A stretch of DNA of 64,000 nt, taken from positions 2,958,847-3,022,846 of the forward strand of contig CM035355.1 in assembly GCA_020137815.1 (NCBI GenBank). Reading direction: 5' to 3'. Both the position numbers and the translations under genes were made by a program. The stretch is from Hormiphora californensis. Its lineage: Eukaryota; Ctenophora; Tentaculata; Cydippida; Pleurobrachiidae. A model generated the notes under the pieces. It was not told the origin of the DNA. It did no database searches and was given only the letters and a program-made list of their open reading frames with translations. Positions 1 to 13,367 of this stretch are shown piece after piece; within the stretch, counting starts at the first letter, position 1, and each line of letters starts with the position of its first letter.

Positions 1-850
1 GATTGGAGATCATTAAGTCATTAATTATGCATAATTTATGTATGAATTTATGAATATCTCGGTAATGACTCAAACTAGAGAGAAATCAACGGTTCTAACC
101 GACGCAAAATATTCGATTTATGGGGGGTCTTACTCGGGACAATTTTCTCAAACTTTTACCGTTAAGGAGTTAAATGCGCATAATTATGACAATATGCATA
201 CCTGAATATCTCAAGTTCTACTTATGATAGCGGCTTTTCATTGGTCACATTGGACAGGCAATAGTCGATTTGTGGGGGGTCGTCCCCCAGACAAAAAGTC
301 GTATCTCGCACCGTTTAGCCGTTATTTGCATATTTATGCGCTGATTCATGATTTAATGCATATTCTGAATATTTCCACTTCAGCTGGTCCTAGAACGTTT
401 TCATAGACATATTTCGACGCAGAATAGTCGATTTATGGGGGGTCGTCCCCCGGACAAAAAGGTGTATCTCCCACCGTTTAGCCGTTATTTGCATATTTAT
501 GCGCCGATTCATGATTTTATGAATATTCTGAATATTTCCACTTCAGCTGGTCCTAGAACGTTTTCATGAACATATTTCGACGCAGAATGGTCGATTTATG
601 GGGGGTCGTCCCCCGGACAAAAAGTCGTATCTCGCACCGTTTAGCCGTTATTTGCATATTTATGCGCTGATTCATGATTTAATGCATATTCTGAATATTT
701 CCACTTTCGCTCGTCTTGGAAAGTTTTTATGAACATATTTCGACGAAAAATGGTCGATTTATGGGGGGTCGTCCCCCGGACAAAAAGTCGTATCTCGCAC
801 CGTTTAGCCGTTATTTGCATATTTATGATACCTGTTTACAAAAATCCTGA
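1..850. repeat. Tandem repeat, about 163-bp unit
   Basis: The anchor TCGATTTATGGGGGGTCGTC recurs at about 265, 428, 591 and 753, a period of 162-163 bp, with a diverged copy near 113. Units share blocks such as TTTAGCCGTTATTTGCATAT. The stretch shows no gene and probably lies in a RagC/D intron or beyond its end. Confidence 0.85.
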
Positions 851-854
851 GAAA

Positions 855-1108
855 CTAGACCAAAAAACAAAAGAAATTTGTTTGGAAAACCCGTGGCCTT
901 TTGTCGATACTTGACGCTGCGGGAATTGCACCCTTCGTCAGAGCAAGACGTGTGGAAGAGTGAGAGAGAATGTGCGTGTGTTAGAACTTAGAGAGAGATG
1001 GCACAACAATACCTAGTAGCTCAGATTATGGGTGCAATTCCCGCAGCGTCAAGTATCGACAAAAGGCCACGGGTTTTCCAAACAAATTTCTTTTGTTTTT
1101 TGGTCTAG
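855..1108. repeat. Hairpin with 79-bp arms
   Basis: Arms 855-933 and 1030-1108 are reverse complements with no mismatch seen, around a loop of about 96 bp. The structure resembles a MITE or foldback insertion, but no clear TSD was found. Confidence 0.8.
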
Positions 1109-1264
1109 TATAGATAGATATATAGATATAGACGCTTCACTGTGTAACACTTGTAGCCCGAACCACACTAGCTAGAGACTTGAACCAACTTTTATCCGTT
1201 AGCAAATCGTTCGGGGCATGCATTAGTTAAGGTTTCGAGTGAAAATGTCCACTATGACGACCGT

Positions 1265-1622
1265 AATGACGTCACAAAGTGACGTCATTGAAAAATCTCA
1301 GACCAAATATTTCCAAACGCCTCTAACACCCTCAAGACGTATTCTGATTCCTGATTTGACGGAAAATCGTTTGTGGCAAATTGTCTGAACTTTCAGATAC
1401 TATATCGTGAATTTCTGTAACGTGTCATTTTCAGACCTTAAAACGCGTCGGAACTCAAAAGTTTGATATAAAAATCCACATCCAAAACTCACATTTCGTG
1501 CAATGACTTCAGTTTTTGGCTACCGTGGCCTTTAAAACTTTCCACACGTTTAGTGCTTCATCGGCCGAACAGTCTGTCATAATTTTTTACGTCGTCGTGA
1601 CGTCACATGTGACGTCACGACG
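1265..1622. promoter_or_regulatory. Two palindromic CRE pairs
   Basis: At 1265-1289 two TGACGTCA sites face each other across a 3-bp spacer. At 1593-1622 a perfect 30-bp palindrome carries two more, at 1598-1605 and 1610-1617. TGACGTCA is the CREB/ATF consensus. No start codon of a recognised gene is near, so this may be part of a repeat rather than a promoter. Confidence 0.35.
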
Positions 1623-1769
1623 TCAAAACGACGTCGAATTTTGAAAATTTCGTCAAATCAGTTTCCTACAACCCAGGATACATTTGAATTACATTTGAAC
1701 ACTTTAGTTGACAATTATCTTAGTTATTTGAGGTCATAAATGACCTCAAACAACCAAAGAAAGAGTACA

Positions 1770-1987
1770 AATTTAGAGCAAAAACTAATTGAAATTAGTT
1801 CGCCAGAAAGGTGGCCCATTTTGAACTTACTCCTTCATTTCCGTCACCTTTGAGTTGAAGGCGGAAAAGTTTACGGATACCTCAATGTCTTTGAAGCCTC
1901 AACTCAAAGGTGACGGAAATGAAGGAGTAAGTTCAAAATGGGCCACCTTTCTGGCGAACTAATTTCAATTAGTTTTTGCTCTAAATT
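1770..1987. repeat. Inverted repeat, about 89-bp arms
   Basis: Arms about 1770-1858 and 1899-1987 are near-perfect reverse complements separated by about 40 bp. MITE-like; no TSD established. Confidence 0.75.
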
Positions 1988-2220
1988 AATTTTCTACACA
2001 ATTTGGCTGTTCATACCCAATACAGCTGTAATACAGCTTAATTTCCACTCTGATTCCTTCTCTCTCTCCCTCTCTCTCTCTCTTACTTCCCCGCACGGAC
2101 TATCTTTAATTCCTTTCCTTTTCCTCTCTTCCTCCCCATGGCTGCATTTGTGACAATATAATAGACATCTGTTGAGTGCAACTTGTTTTGTAGCCTACCG
2201 CTACAAAGTGGAGGGAGAGT

Positions 2221-2248
2221 GGAGAGAGAGAGAGCGCGAGAGAGAGAG

Positions 2249-2321
<73 letters not shown>
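2221..2321. repeat. (GA)n microsatellite
   Basis: Almost pure GA dinucleotides interrupted by GC and TA steps. The Arg-Glu or Leu-Ser open frames across it are artefacts of the repeat. Confidence 0.95.
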
Positions 2322-2323
<2 letters not shown>

Positions 2324-2615
2324 GGGTTTATAAACGTGGTGTTGTATACCAAAGCTGTAGCCAGCCATCACGCTCCCAAAATATCTCCCTCGTTATGTCT
2401 GGTACTATTTTAATCACTCGCCCATTGTAAGACCCTGCACCGTTTACCATGGACCAAGTTGGCAAACATGTAGACCACCTAGTATATTTGCTAAAAAGGC
2501 CTTTTGTTTGTGCATGATGCGTGACAGTACGGTGGTACAAACATACAAACAGCCATGTAAATAGTTTCAAAATAATAACAAAAGTTGTTAATAATTAGCT
2601 AATTATTATAATTAC

Positions 2616-4890
2616 CGTTGTTAATTAACTTCCTGCTGATCCTGTGGGTCACTTCCCTGATACTCTCCAGTTTCTGGTCCTCGTTAATAGAATCACTCTT
2701 GTGAATAAAAACCTCAAACTTGAGCTCTGGATTCACCTGCAAAATATCTAATTGACTTGGATTTTGTGGATTCATAACTACACCAAGTAGTTAAATGAAC
2801 CAGACTATCCAGTTATCAAAGTTAAACTACGGAACATGCTGCAGAATTTCTTTGATGAGTTTTACAGACATCTCACTATTTTTAGTATTTTTTAATCCTC
2901 TTTACCGTCTCTCACGCATCTCTTTTTATATATTTATCGCGTGATCTAGTATACATACTTTATCCCCCACCCCTAGCCTCCCTTATCATGATAGTAACCA
3001 TGCTTGCCTGGCTAGACTGTGTTTCGGGCGCCCCGCCCCCGAATCACATTTTTTACAAATGTAAAGGGAGGGTTAGAACATAACAAAACCATGCAGTAAC
3101 TTGCCTTGTTTGCAAGAGAGATTGTCTGGTGGAGTTTCTCCACTGTGTTGTTAGACCCCGTTCTATCATCCAGGGGGTCTACCACGAATATCACGACCTG
3201 GGCCTTCTTAAATATCTGTTCCACTTTGCCCTCTTGCAGGCAGTAGGTCACAATGTCGAACTTACCGGGAAAATCCCATAGCTGAAAAGATATACCACGT
3301 ATTAGAAGTGTATCATTTGAACCGGTGCCCGGCTTTCGCAAAAAAAGAAGGGTATCATTCTATTTGGGATTAAAATTATTACTGGGAAAATAGGGATAAA
3401 CAAAATTAGCAGAAATCATTTTGGTAAAAACTTTCTGTGCAGACAGGTTAGCGATCAGATAATTCCCTGCATTTCTGCAAATAGTTAACTTGCTGGACAG
3501 TGACTCGCTGCACTACAGAGAGAAATCCTGCACTTAAGTGCTTTAACGTTTTTGCAGTTATGTGGATAACTTTTTTGCTCGATTCAATGCGCCAGACAAG
3601 GGTTTTGTCAAGTACAGGGTATATTGTCAATTCCTTTTCAGAGCACTGGCCTGGCATTCAAGTACCGTTGGTTGCGAAATAACCTTCGTGCACCAGCAAG
3701 GGGGGGGGGGGCAATTACCGTGACTGCAATGCATGAACCAATCTGTTCAAAAAACAGAGCCAAGATAATTTCAATTCAACTAAAAGATTTACAAAAGTAT
3801 ATAAAAACCAACCTCAAAATCGAGAAATGACTTGCTGCTGATATCCCATTTGTCAATCTTCTTGGTGCTCTCTAAGTACTGTGTCTCATTTGCACTCATT
3901 TTGTGAAATACAACGTGTCGTATTGATGTCTTCCCACTCTTGGACTGCCCCATCAACAGAATCTGGGGGGGGGGGGGTGTAAGTTTTGTGAGAACTGAGA
4001 ACTCGAGTTCTTGGGTATTTTGGAACTAAATAGGTTTTCTAGGTGGTATTGTTTCCTTATGTACATAGTTATATTTTAGTCCCCCGGTCACTAAAATTCC
4101 AGGAATAGTCAATAGAGACCCTTTCTTAGTTTTTGGAAAATTCCATAATATAGGCTAGGATATAAGACGTTTTCCTAAAACTAAGAAAGGGTCTCTATTC
4201 CTAGAATTTTAGGGACGGCATTCAAGTTATGGAACGACCTAACATTATCCTGCAACAAATCGAATCTGATTCAGATTGAATTCCTGATAACCTGGCACTA
4301 CTACTACCACCGTGTTATATATTAGTTATAATAATAGTTATACGTGTCCCGTCTATTGGACTCTCTCTTGTGTTAAACATGCCCGCCAAAACAAGCTACT
4401 CATGGTGTGTGTGCCGTGTCAATTTGTCATACTCCCACTCCCTCGATTTCCGTTGTTCTCAGTCGCAACTTTTGTCTGATCAGTATAATGCGGCACGGGA
4501 AGTAGCAGTACCGGTCCGGCAATCTCAGTTTAACTTATGGTATAGAATCTAGAAAGTATTATAGAAAGGAGACTTTCTTTAGGGTTTATTATTCCCTCCG
4601 GGTAATACAGAAAAGGGGACCAGCTTAAATTGTTCAGTATATTCAATCAGGGCTTGCATAATAAAACCCATCGTTTATATTCATAAAAATGGAATAAAAA
4701 TGGGTTAATAAAAATGGGTTAATATAAATACCTTTGGTTTGTTAGAGGCTGAGGTGGTGAGAAGGGAGGCACTAGATGCAGAGGTATGAAGAGTCCCTGT
4801 ACCAGGGAGGGGGATGGAGGCAGTGGGAGAGGGGACCTGGATGCTCCAGTCAGGGATCCCACTTTGCAGGTTCTCTTGCTGGACAGCCAT
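2616..4890 (-). CDS. RRAGC/RRAGD-like: RagC/D-like small GTPase, 3' end not found
   Basis: Rag GTPases of the C/D type pair with RagA/B on lysosomes and signal amino-acid supply to mTORC1. Exons in transcript order are 4890-4732, 3962-3813, 3281-3105 and 2736-2616. Phases join without a break for 202 codons. The P-loop GQSKSGKTS is at residues 58-66, the G3 motif WDFPG at 105-109, and HKSD serves as the G4 motif, as in RagC. The stretch [16 protein letters not shown] is characteristic of the RagC/D branch. Residues 1-53 are a Ser/Pro/Thr-rich leader, as in vertebrate RagC. The intron after exon 3 uses a GC donor (AAG then GCAAGT), the only phase-compatible choice. The roughly 200-residue roadblock-like C-terminal half was not found; it may lie left of the window beyond a repeat-filled intron. 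RagC/D is sure; C versus D is not. Confidence 0.88.
4079..4217. repeat. Small inverted repeat in RagC/D intron 1
   Basis: The block containing AGAGACCCTTTCTTAGTTTT near 4115 returns reverse-complemented near 4180, with flanking similarity out to about 4079 and 4217. Likely a MITE in the first intron. Confidence 0.6.
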
Positions 4891-6510
<1,620 letters not shown>

Positions 6511-9500
6511 ATGCTGTCTTCTCAACGACTTGCTGGACAACACGACGAGACATCGTATAAGCCCATCGATGGTCTCCAGGGCCCCTGTTTCTCGGAGAAG
6601 AACGATGCTGAGCACAGGAAGTAAGTAAATGTAGTTAGGATGCTATCTCATCTCTATATAGGGTTTCTAACCTCATCTGAGCTGTCACTCACTCACGATA
6701 TCCATAAATCACGATGCTTATAGTTAAAGTTCCTTGTGGGTTTATCCCAGACACCCTCTTCCAGAACAAAATATTGTCTCTTATAATAGGAGCCACCCAC
6801 ATATTACTTCTTCAGAAGGTGGGGGAAGCAGCCACATGTGTGATTGGGTTAAACAGTACTTGAGGAAGTAATTCCCAGTAACGCCCAATCATTCACCGTG
6901 ACTTTACAAGATTCATCCACAATGACTAGACACACAAACCATATCCATCAGCAGCTTCCTATGCCAGTCATGTCACCCATAACAGATGCGGGATATCATT
7001 AATACTTGTCTGGTGTTGTCCGAGACTCAATCTGAGGCATGTTACGGTTTCAATATATCTCTCCATATATTTTCCAAGATCACTAACACAACCTCCCCCT
7101 CCCCAGGAAGATGCCCTGTCTGCAGGCCATTGGACAGTGTTACCCCGACTACCAGTTCACTCCTGAGACCTTTGAAAAGTTGTACTGCAGTGATAAATTC
7201 CCCTATGACGAGAAGACCCAGGAGTGGGTGAGGAAGCTGGTTCACCAGAGTGGCATTGAGACCATCCCCAGCTCTATCAACCCTGCCCAGTTCGACGAGC
7301 CTGCCATCCCATATGATAAGGTATAGTGCATTTAGATTCGCCCACCTGCATAGTCAAACCCAACCAGTAACCACCCACCCGACATTCAACCATTTTTTTC
7401 ACAATAAATTTACAGCTGTCCCCTTTTTTCACCTGATCAATGACATAGTCCCCGAAATTTCATTCACGAAAATCCTTTTCATGCTCTGACCATTTCCATC
7501 GTTTTCCACGTGTAATTTCCCAATGCTAAGTTCATGTTTCGAGTTTCACACAGAACACACTCCAGTCTTGAGATACAGGAAGAGATAGTGTGGGGGAGGC
7601 GTGGGTGAGAAATGAGCAGAGAGACATGGAAGAGAGATGTGAGAGGATGGAGGGGCATGGGAGAATGGGAAGGAGAGTGAGGGAATATTTCACGTTGTGC
7701 AAGCCCAATATGACGCCAGAATTCCGTGCACGATCTCTTATCCACGTATCCAATTGACCAACTTACACGTCTATTAAATTGACTCACTCAAGTCTCAATG
7801 TACACTTGCATCAATTGTTTTCCAAATACATATTCCTAATAATCAATCACCTAACCCTTTGTTGAGAATACTGGATTACTACTAAACACCTGTCCCCCGG
7901 CCCCGCATAATAATGAGCTGCCACCACTAGTCATCCATGACAACCCTTCTACTACCCCAACCTCTTTTCCACCACCTTATTTCCCATGACACTAACCACA
8001 TCTCCCCCTCTCTAGGACATCGAGATCGATGAGCACAACCTGTACAGGCGAGCCAAGGACCCATGGTGCCCAACCACCAAGGAGCGATCTCTGATCTGGG
8101 AGAAGTTCGCCCCTAAGCTGACCATTGGAGCGGCTAAGGATGTTATCAGGGAGTGGGGAGGTGATCCCTTGACCATTACCCACGTTATCACCAACACCAG
8201 GTACATATGTAACTCATGATAGTATTGGCTTCAATGGTTTTGGACTGCAATGTATTGAAAGTGAATAGGCATTGATACTGAACCAATTTATCCGTAGCTA
8301 GCCATGCCACCCGTAATCCTTGCCAGGTATCAGTGGTCTCTCCAAAATGTCCAGTTCTTAATATTAAACGTCTCCTTTCCTTTCCCAGCTCTGGAACCCA
8401 CATGCCTGGTCTAGATCTTGCCGTTGTTGATGCCCTTGGACTCAAGAACGTCCGACAGAGGATCTGTGTTGACAACACCGGTTGCTATGGTTCCTTCTCT
8501 GCCCTGACTGTTGCCCAGGCGTTCTGTGCCGCTGAGCCTGATGCCGTTGTCCTGGTTACCTGCACTGAGGTGTGCTCCGTCCACATCAACAAGTACAGCA
8601 AGGACAGGAGTGAGATCTTGGGAAATATCATCTTCGGAGATGGTGCCACCTCTGCCATCCTGTCCGCAGGAAAGAAGGGAGACTGGCAGGTATGGATATT
8701 AATTAATTTTCCCCTTCCCAAATTTGCTGCTCCTTTCAGTTATTTTCAGTGTTTGCCCTCATTCCTGACTTCCAATTCTAGATATTCCACCCCACTAAAT
8801 CCCACCTCTCTCTCTCCAGATGAGCCCCATTAGGATGGTGACTGCCCCACCCAGCACCAGGGACTACGTGTCCGTGAAGCTCACTGACCAGGGATACCTC
8901 CTCTACCTCTCCAAGTACCTTGCCCCCTGCCTCCACACTGCTGTCAAACCCATGTGGAGGGACATGATCAAGGATGCTCTTGGTGTCAAGGAGTCTCATG
9001 TAAGTTACCATCCAGGGTTACCATAGTTACCATAGTTGGCAGGTGCACAGTTGCTCGACAGTCTATTTCTGGCTGCTATTTCTGGCTGCTATTTCTGGCT
9101 GCTAGACCTATTTCTGGCTGCTAGGCCTATTTCTGGCTGCAAGCACCCAGAAATAGGTCTAGCAGCCAGAAATAGATTTTAGCAGCCAGAAATAGGGTCT
9201 AGCAGCCAGAAATAGGGTCTAGCAGCCAGAAATAGGGTTTCTCTCACGTGATCTCTCTATCTCTGTATGGGATACGACGAATCGCCTCGAATCGGTGAAG
9301 TAATTCGGTATCTGCAACTAATTGGGTATGGGATACGGGAGACGAATCGGTGAAATGATTCGGTATCTGCAGATACAACTAATTGGGTATGGGATACGGG
9401 ACCGGCCAAATTAGTTGCAGATCGAGTATGGTGTAGTCCTCAGTCAGGCGCTGCTGCTGGACGTGTTGGCGAGGAAGATGGTGGTCGCATAGGAACTGGT

Positions 9501-10753
9501 CCACTATCATGGTCCTCTCGATGTGCGTATTCGGATCCAGGTTTACGGTCCTCGATACCTCCCGGCAGGCACACAGGTTGAAACGCCGCAGGATCCGGAG
9601 CGGAGATGTGGGCCTCTTCAGAGGGCAGGCCTGAAGCTAGTGTCTTCCCTCGATACAGAGGGAGCAAATGTCGAGCCTCCTCCTCGATGTTGTCCCCGAC
9701 CAAGGAGTATTCGTGGTTTTGTCGTTTCGTGGGAGAGAAGGTATAGGAGCTGTCCGGTGGCGGCTTCGTAACAGAGGCATAATTGATTGCGATGCCTTGA
9801 TGTCAAAAATTTGGCCTTTTATAATGGCTATGGATTGTCATAATGGGTCCCATCCACCTTGTTTGTGAGGAGTTTGTGACACGAGGCATGAAAAGTTACA
9901 CGATAAGAGATCTGTTTATCGGTTATCCTATCCCCGATCCCGACATGTCACACAGCGTGATATGAGATCAGTTTATCTGTGATTTGACGCAATGGGTGTG
10001 ATAACACATATTCGATGTCTTGAATTTCAAGTTTGGAGCTAGGGGACCGGTAAAACAAAAGAGGTGCCTCTCGTATCCCATACCCAATTAGTTGCAGATA
10101 CCGAATCACTTCACCGATTCGTCTCTCGTATCCCATACAGAGATAGAGAGATCACGTGAGAGAAACCCTATTTCTGGCTGCTAGACCCTATTTCTGGCTG
10201 CTTGCAGCCAGAAATAGGTTTAGCAGCCAGAAATAGGTTTAGCAGCCAGAAATAGGTTTAGCAGCCAGAAATAGGTTTAGCAGCCAGAAATAGCAGCCAG
10301 AAATAGCAGCCAGAAATAGCAGCCAGAAATAGGCTGTCGAGCAACTGTGCACCTGCCCCATAGTTACCATAGTTACCATAGGTAGCTGGATTCTTGAAGA
10401 CATGATATAGAAGTGTACTATGTAGCAGCTAAGATTTGAGACATGATCGATGACTGGCATTATCTAACCCCACCTATCTTTCTCAGGACTGTGACTGGGC
10501 TGTCCATCCCGGTGGCAAGGCTGTCATCAACGTCTTCCACTCTGAGGACCTTGAGTTGAACCTGTCCAAGGAGGACCTGAGCCCCTCATGGGAGTCCCTG
10601 AAGCACCATGGCAACCTGGCTGCCCCCTCCATTCTCCTGGTTATCAAGGCCGCTATGGAGAGGACCGCTGTCACCGAGAAGGACAAGGTCTTCTGCATTG
10701 GATTTGGACCGGGCATGGTGATCAAGTACTACGGTCTTACCAGGAAGGAATAG
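6511..10753 (+). CDS. Type III polyketide synthase (chalcone-synthase-like)
   Basis: Type III PKSs are homodimeric ketosynthases that extend an acyl-CoA starter with malonyl-CoA and may cyclise the product. Exons 6511-6620, 7107-7320, 8016-8200, 8389-8689, 8820-8999 and 10487-10753 join in phase to 418 residues, against about 390 for plant chalcone synthase. The catalytic Cys is C202 (NTGCYGSF), the His H337 (VHPGGKA) and the Asn N373 (HHGNLAAPS). Their spacing fits C164/H303/N336 of alfalfa CHS. Also visible are SSGTHMPG, IIFGDGA with the gatekeeper-type Phe, and the C-terminal GFGPG loop. The site equivalent to CHS Ser338 is Ala375. About 30 extra N-terminal residues show no clear targeting signal. 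Codons look biased to C/G endings, suggesting strong expression (impression, not computed). All introns have GT-AG ends. The product is unknown. HMG-CoA synthase and KAS III fit worse. Confidence 0.93.
9038..10357. mobile_element. hAT-like non-autonomous element in PKS intron 5
   Basis: Perfect 24-bp terminal inverted repeats (9038-9061 and 10334-10357) begin GGCAGGTGCACAG. CCATAGTT flanks both ends (9030-9037 and 10358-10365), the 8-bp TSD length of hAT elements, although the flank is itself repetitive. Both subterminal regions hold tandem copies of a CAGCCAGAAATAG-type motif in mirrored orientation, followed by a second mirrored block containing GGGATACG. No transposase was seen, so it would depend on another element for mobility. 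Confidence 0.85.
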
Positions 10754-11171
10754 AGATGATGACGATGGAATGAAAGAGAGAATGATGTGGAGGTGATATA
10801 TTATGTGGTGATGTCCTACCTCCCATCCCTCTCGACTGATCACGTGACCAGACCCCAGAAAGCACGTTTGTGGACGTGTGTGCATGTGTTGTAAATCACC
10901 AGAATGTGGCGCTCAAGTATTATACCGGGCTTTTCTTTTACCCCTGACCACCCCCCCCCCTTTTAGACGGACTTTTTTCTCTTTTTAAACATGTCGTGAC
11001 CAGTAGTGTTCCCCTCCCCGAATTGAGATAAAATATCGGTTTTCTGTTGGAGAGTGTTATTAACTTTATTTTTTGGATTGACAACTTTAACCGAAGTCAA
11101 CTTGTTTCAAATTTGTCAACAAAAAAAAACAATCGATTGTGTGCGAAAATACACACAAAACCTGTTTGGCG

Positions 11172-11236
11172 CTGTCAGGCCAATGCTCTGACCACATTTC
11201 TCGTGCGCTTTCGCTGTCAGGCCAATGCTCTGACAG
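11172..11236 (+). mobile_element. Paired CTGTCAGG-family element
   Basis: Two copies of the 23-bp imperfect palindrome (11172-11192, truncated, and 11214-11236) are joined by sequence similar to the 79-bp copies at 39580 and 62684. The second copy is flanked by CGCTTTCG and TGCTTTCG, a 7-of-8 match, so it could be a separate insertion. Confidence 0.6.
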
Positions 11237-11839
11237 TGCTTTCGCGAAATAAAATTGGGGTACTGGCACATAAGTCATAAAATGCAATCAATTAGCTGGA
11301 ATCCTCCTACTGTGTGAAGAAATTAATCGCTGGGTAAGGACCGGTGAGGTGGAATAAATAACATGGTTCTGTGAATTCTCTACAATTCCTCCGTCTATCA
11401 CTATCCTTTTCTCTTTCTCCCTCTATCCACCATTGTCCTATTTTTGGACCTGTGCTGAGCTTTTGGCCTGGTGCCCTGGTACTGCTGGTGATCACTGATC
11501 ATGGCAAATCCAAGTGATTGGTTTTTGTCTTTCACTCTCCCTTTCGTTTTCTCTCTCTACCCCTCTCCGTCTATATTCCTTAATCTTGTGGTCGAACCAG
11601 ATTCCGGATGGAATTTATTCAGTACAGTGCAATTAATCCGAAACATCCTCTTCACATTCTAAACTATCTTTGAATGAATACGTCTCTCTCTATAACTCTC
11701 TCTCTTTCTTTCTCTCTCTCTCTCTCTTTCTTTCTTTCCTTCTATAACTCTCTCTTTCTCCCTCTGACTGTCTCTTTCTTTCTTTCTTTTCTCTATAACT
11801 CCCCGGTCCCCCCTCTTTCTCTCTCTATCTTGGATATAG

Positions 11840-11868
11840 TTGTTGGTGAGTAAGGGGTTATATAACAA
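11840..11868 (+). mobile_element. 29-bp micro-insertion, TTGTTG family
   Basis: It begins TTGTTGGTGAGTAAGGGG and ends AACAA. The flanks GGATATAG (11832-11839) and GGATATAT (11869-11876) match in 7 of 8 positions. Related to the 45-bp element at 20288 and the 21-bp element at 25855. Confidence 0.55.
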
Positions 11869-12300
11869 GGATATATGGCGATGGTCAGCGGTTCGGGTGA
11901 TTGGGTTCTCAAAACCTCGTACAGTCTTATATATGTCCTACTAGTTAGGTTTGACAGAAGGAATTCACCATCAACAAGTATATTTAGGTATGTAACCTCA
12001 GTTTTCAGGTGATTCTCCCTGCAATTCACTGATTCTTAGCACTGCTACTAATAACAGGGCTGTCTGGCTAGCTAGTTAACAGCTGTATGACAATGGAACA
12101 ACAGTTCCTTCAAACTTTTCTTCAAATATATTTGTCCTGTATTTCCTCCGAAAATTTTGTCTGTTACTCCTAAATGGAAACCACAAAATTTAGCTAAAAA
12201 CATTTCCTTCTGCATAAACTGCCGAACTGTCAAACAATATATGTTCTTGGCTATATCTTTCCTGCATTTATCGTGACCATGTATATTGGTAAACGACACA

Positions 12301-12353
12301 CTGTCTGGCGCTCAGATTTGAGAATCAAATCGGGGTCTGGGGCCGCTAGACAG
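12301..12353 (+). mobile_element. 53-bp micro-insertion, CTGTCTGG family
   Basis: Ends are CTGTCTGG and CTAGACAG. The flanks ACGACACA and ACGTCACA match in 7 of 8 positions. A relative lies at 32882, and an end-less relic near 61773 shares TTTGAGAATCAAA-like core sequence. Confidence 0.55.
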
Positions 12354-12560
12354 ACGTCACAGCTGTCAAAACTCAACCAGATCTAACTGTCTGACTGATA
12401 TCTAACTTTATACAAATTAAAAACAACGGTAGTTTTTAAGGTCTATTATATCTAACTTTATTTGAACCGCGTTGCAGTCAGATCCCGGATAGTGACTTCG
12501 AGATAGGTGTGCCAGTAAGATCAAGTGATCCGTCTTGGCGTTGATTTATTAATAATAATA

Positions 12561-12732
12561 CAGTCGGCCCCCGATTTAACGGCCCCCGATTTAGCGGCAC
12601 CCCGATTTAACGGCAGCATAATTTTCCCCCGATATAGGAAATTAACACTATTTGACCCCGATTTAGCGGACACCCCGATTTAACGGACAAAACCCTTTCC
12701 CCCGAGGGTGCCGTTAAATCGGGGTCCGACTG
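12561..12732. mobile_element. Pogo/Tigger-like MITE
   Basis: Terminal inverted repeats CAGTCGG..CCCGATTTAACGG, about 22 bp, are bounded by TA on both sides. The interior is further copies of CCCCGATTTARCGG. CAGT ends with a TA target are typical of pogo-type Tc1/mariner elements. Confidence 0.7.
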
Positions 12733-13367
12733 TAATAATAATAATATAATAGAAATAACAATAGAGGGGTGGTTCATGTCTAAAATTTGGTCCCGTTTTC
12801 CTTCCACTACTGTCTCTGTAATTTGTACAACATCCCACTTAGTAGCGTGACATTTATGACACTTTGAAAAGTTGCCGCAAAATTGCCATGAAATGCATGA
12901 ATCATGGCCAGCAGAGCTTGTGACGGAGTCTGTCGGCGGTCCTTGGTAACATAGTGCCAAGTGAAAATGTCTAATTTATACTCATTACCAGCACATCATG
13001 GCTAGAGAGAGAGAGAAAAAAAATTGAAAGAAAGCCTGTCTACTACGACATAGTTCCAAGAATGTGTTTCTCTTCTGTTTTCTAAATATATGCATGTTTA
13101 TCCCTTATCTATCTGCAGAGCTCAATATGCACATTGCTCTGTCTATTTTCTGGTCTCTACTACCATCCATCCTCAGTTGGGGGAGGGGGCCAAAACAGTG
13201 GACTCGTTTCATAGGCCGGGTTTGACATTTTTAACCATGCCCAATCTGTTATGTTTTTTTCCCTCCCAAGTCCCAGCGCATAATCTGCGTACGTGGATTT
13301 GGCAAAAACGGGGGGATGGTTTGCTTGAAAAAAACGGGGATACTATAAGTTCCTTGAATGCAGTTAA

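Larger units (their letters stand above)
10754..13367. other. Intergenic, no gene seen
   Basis: This is the PKS 3' flank, with C-rich and T-rich tracts, CT-rich low complexity at 11500-11830 and several small inserted repeats that are listed separately. No open frame here resembles a protein. Confidence 0.6.

Noticed and set aside
6511-10753. HMG-CoA synthase or KAS III identity for the PKS
   Set aside because: The VHPGGKA, HGNLAAPS and GFGPG blocks and the residue spacing match chalcone-synthase-type enzymes. HMG-CoA synthase lacks that C-terminal loop.
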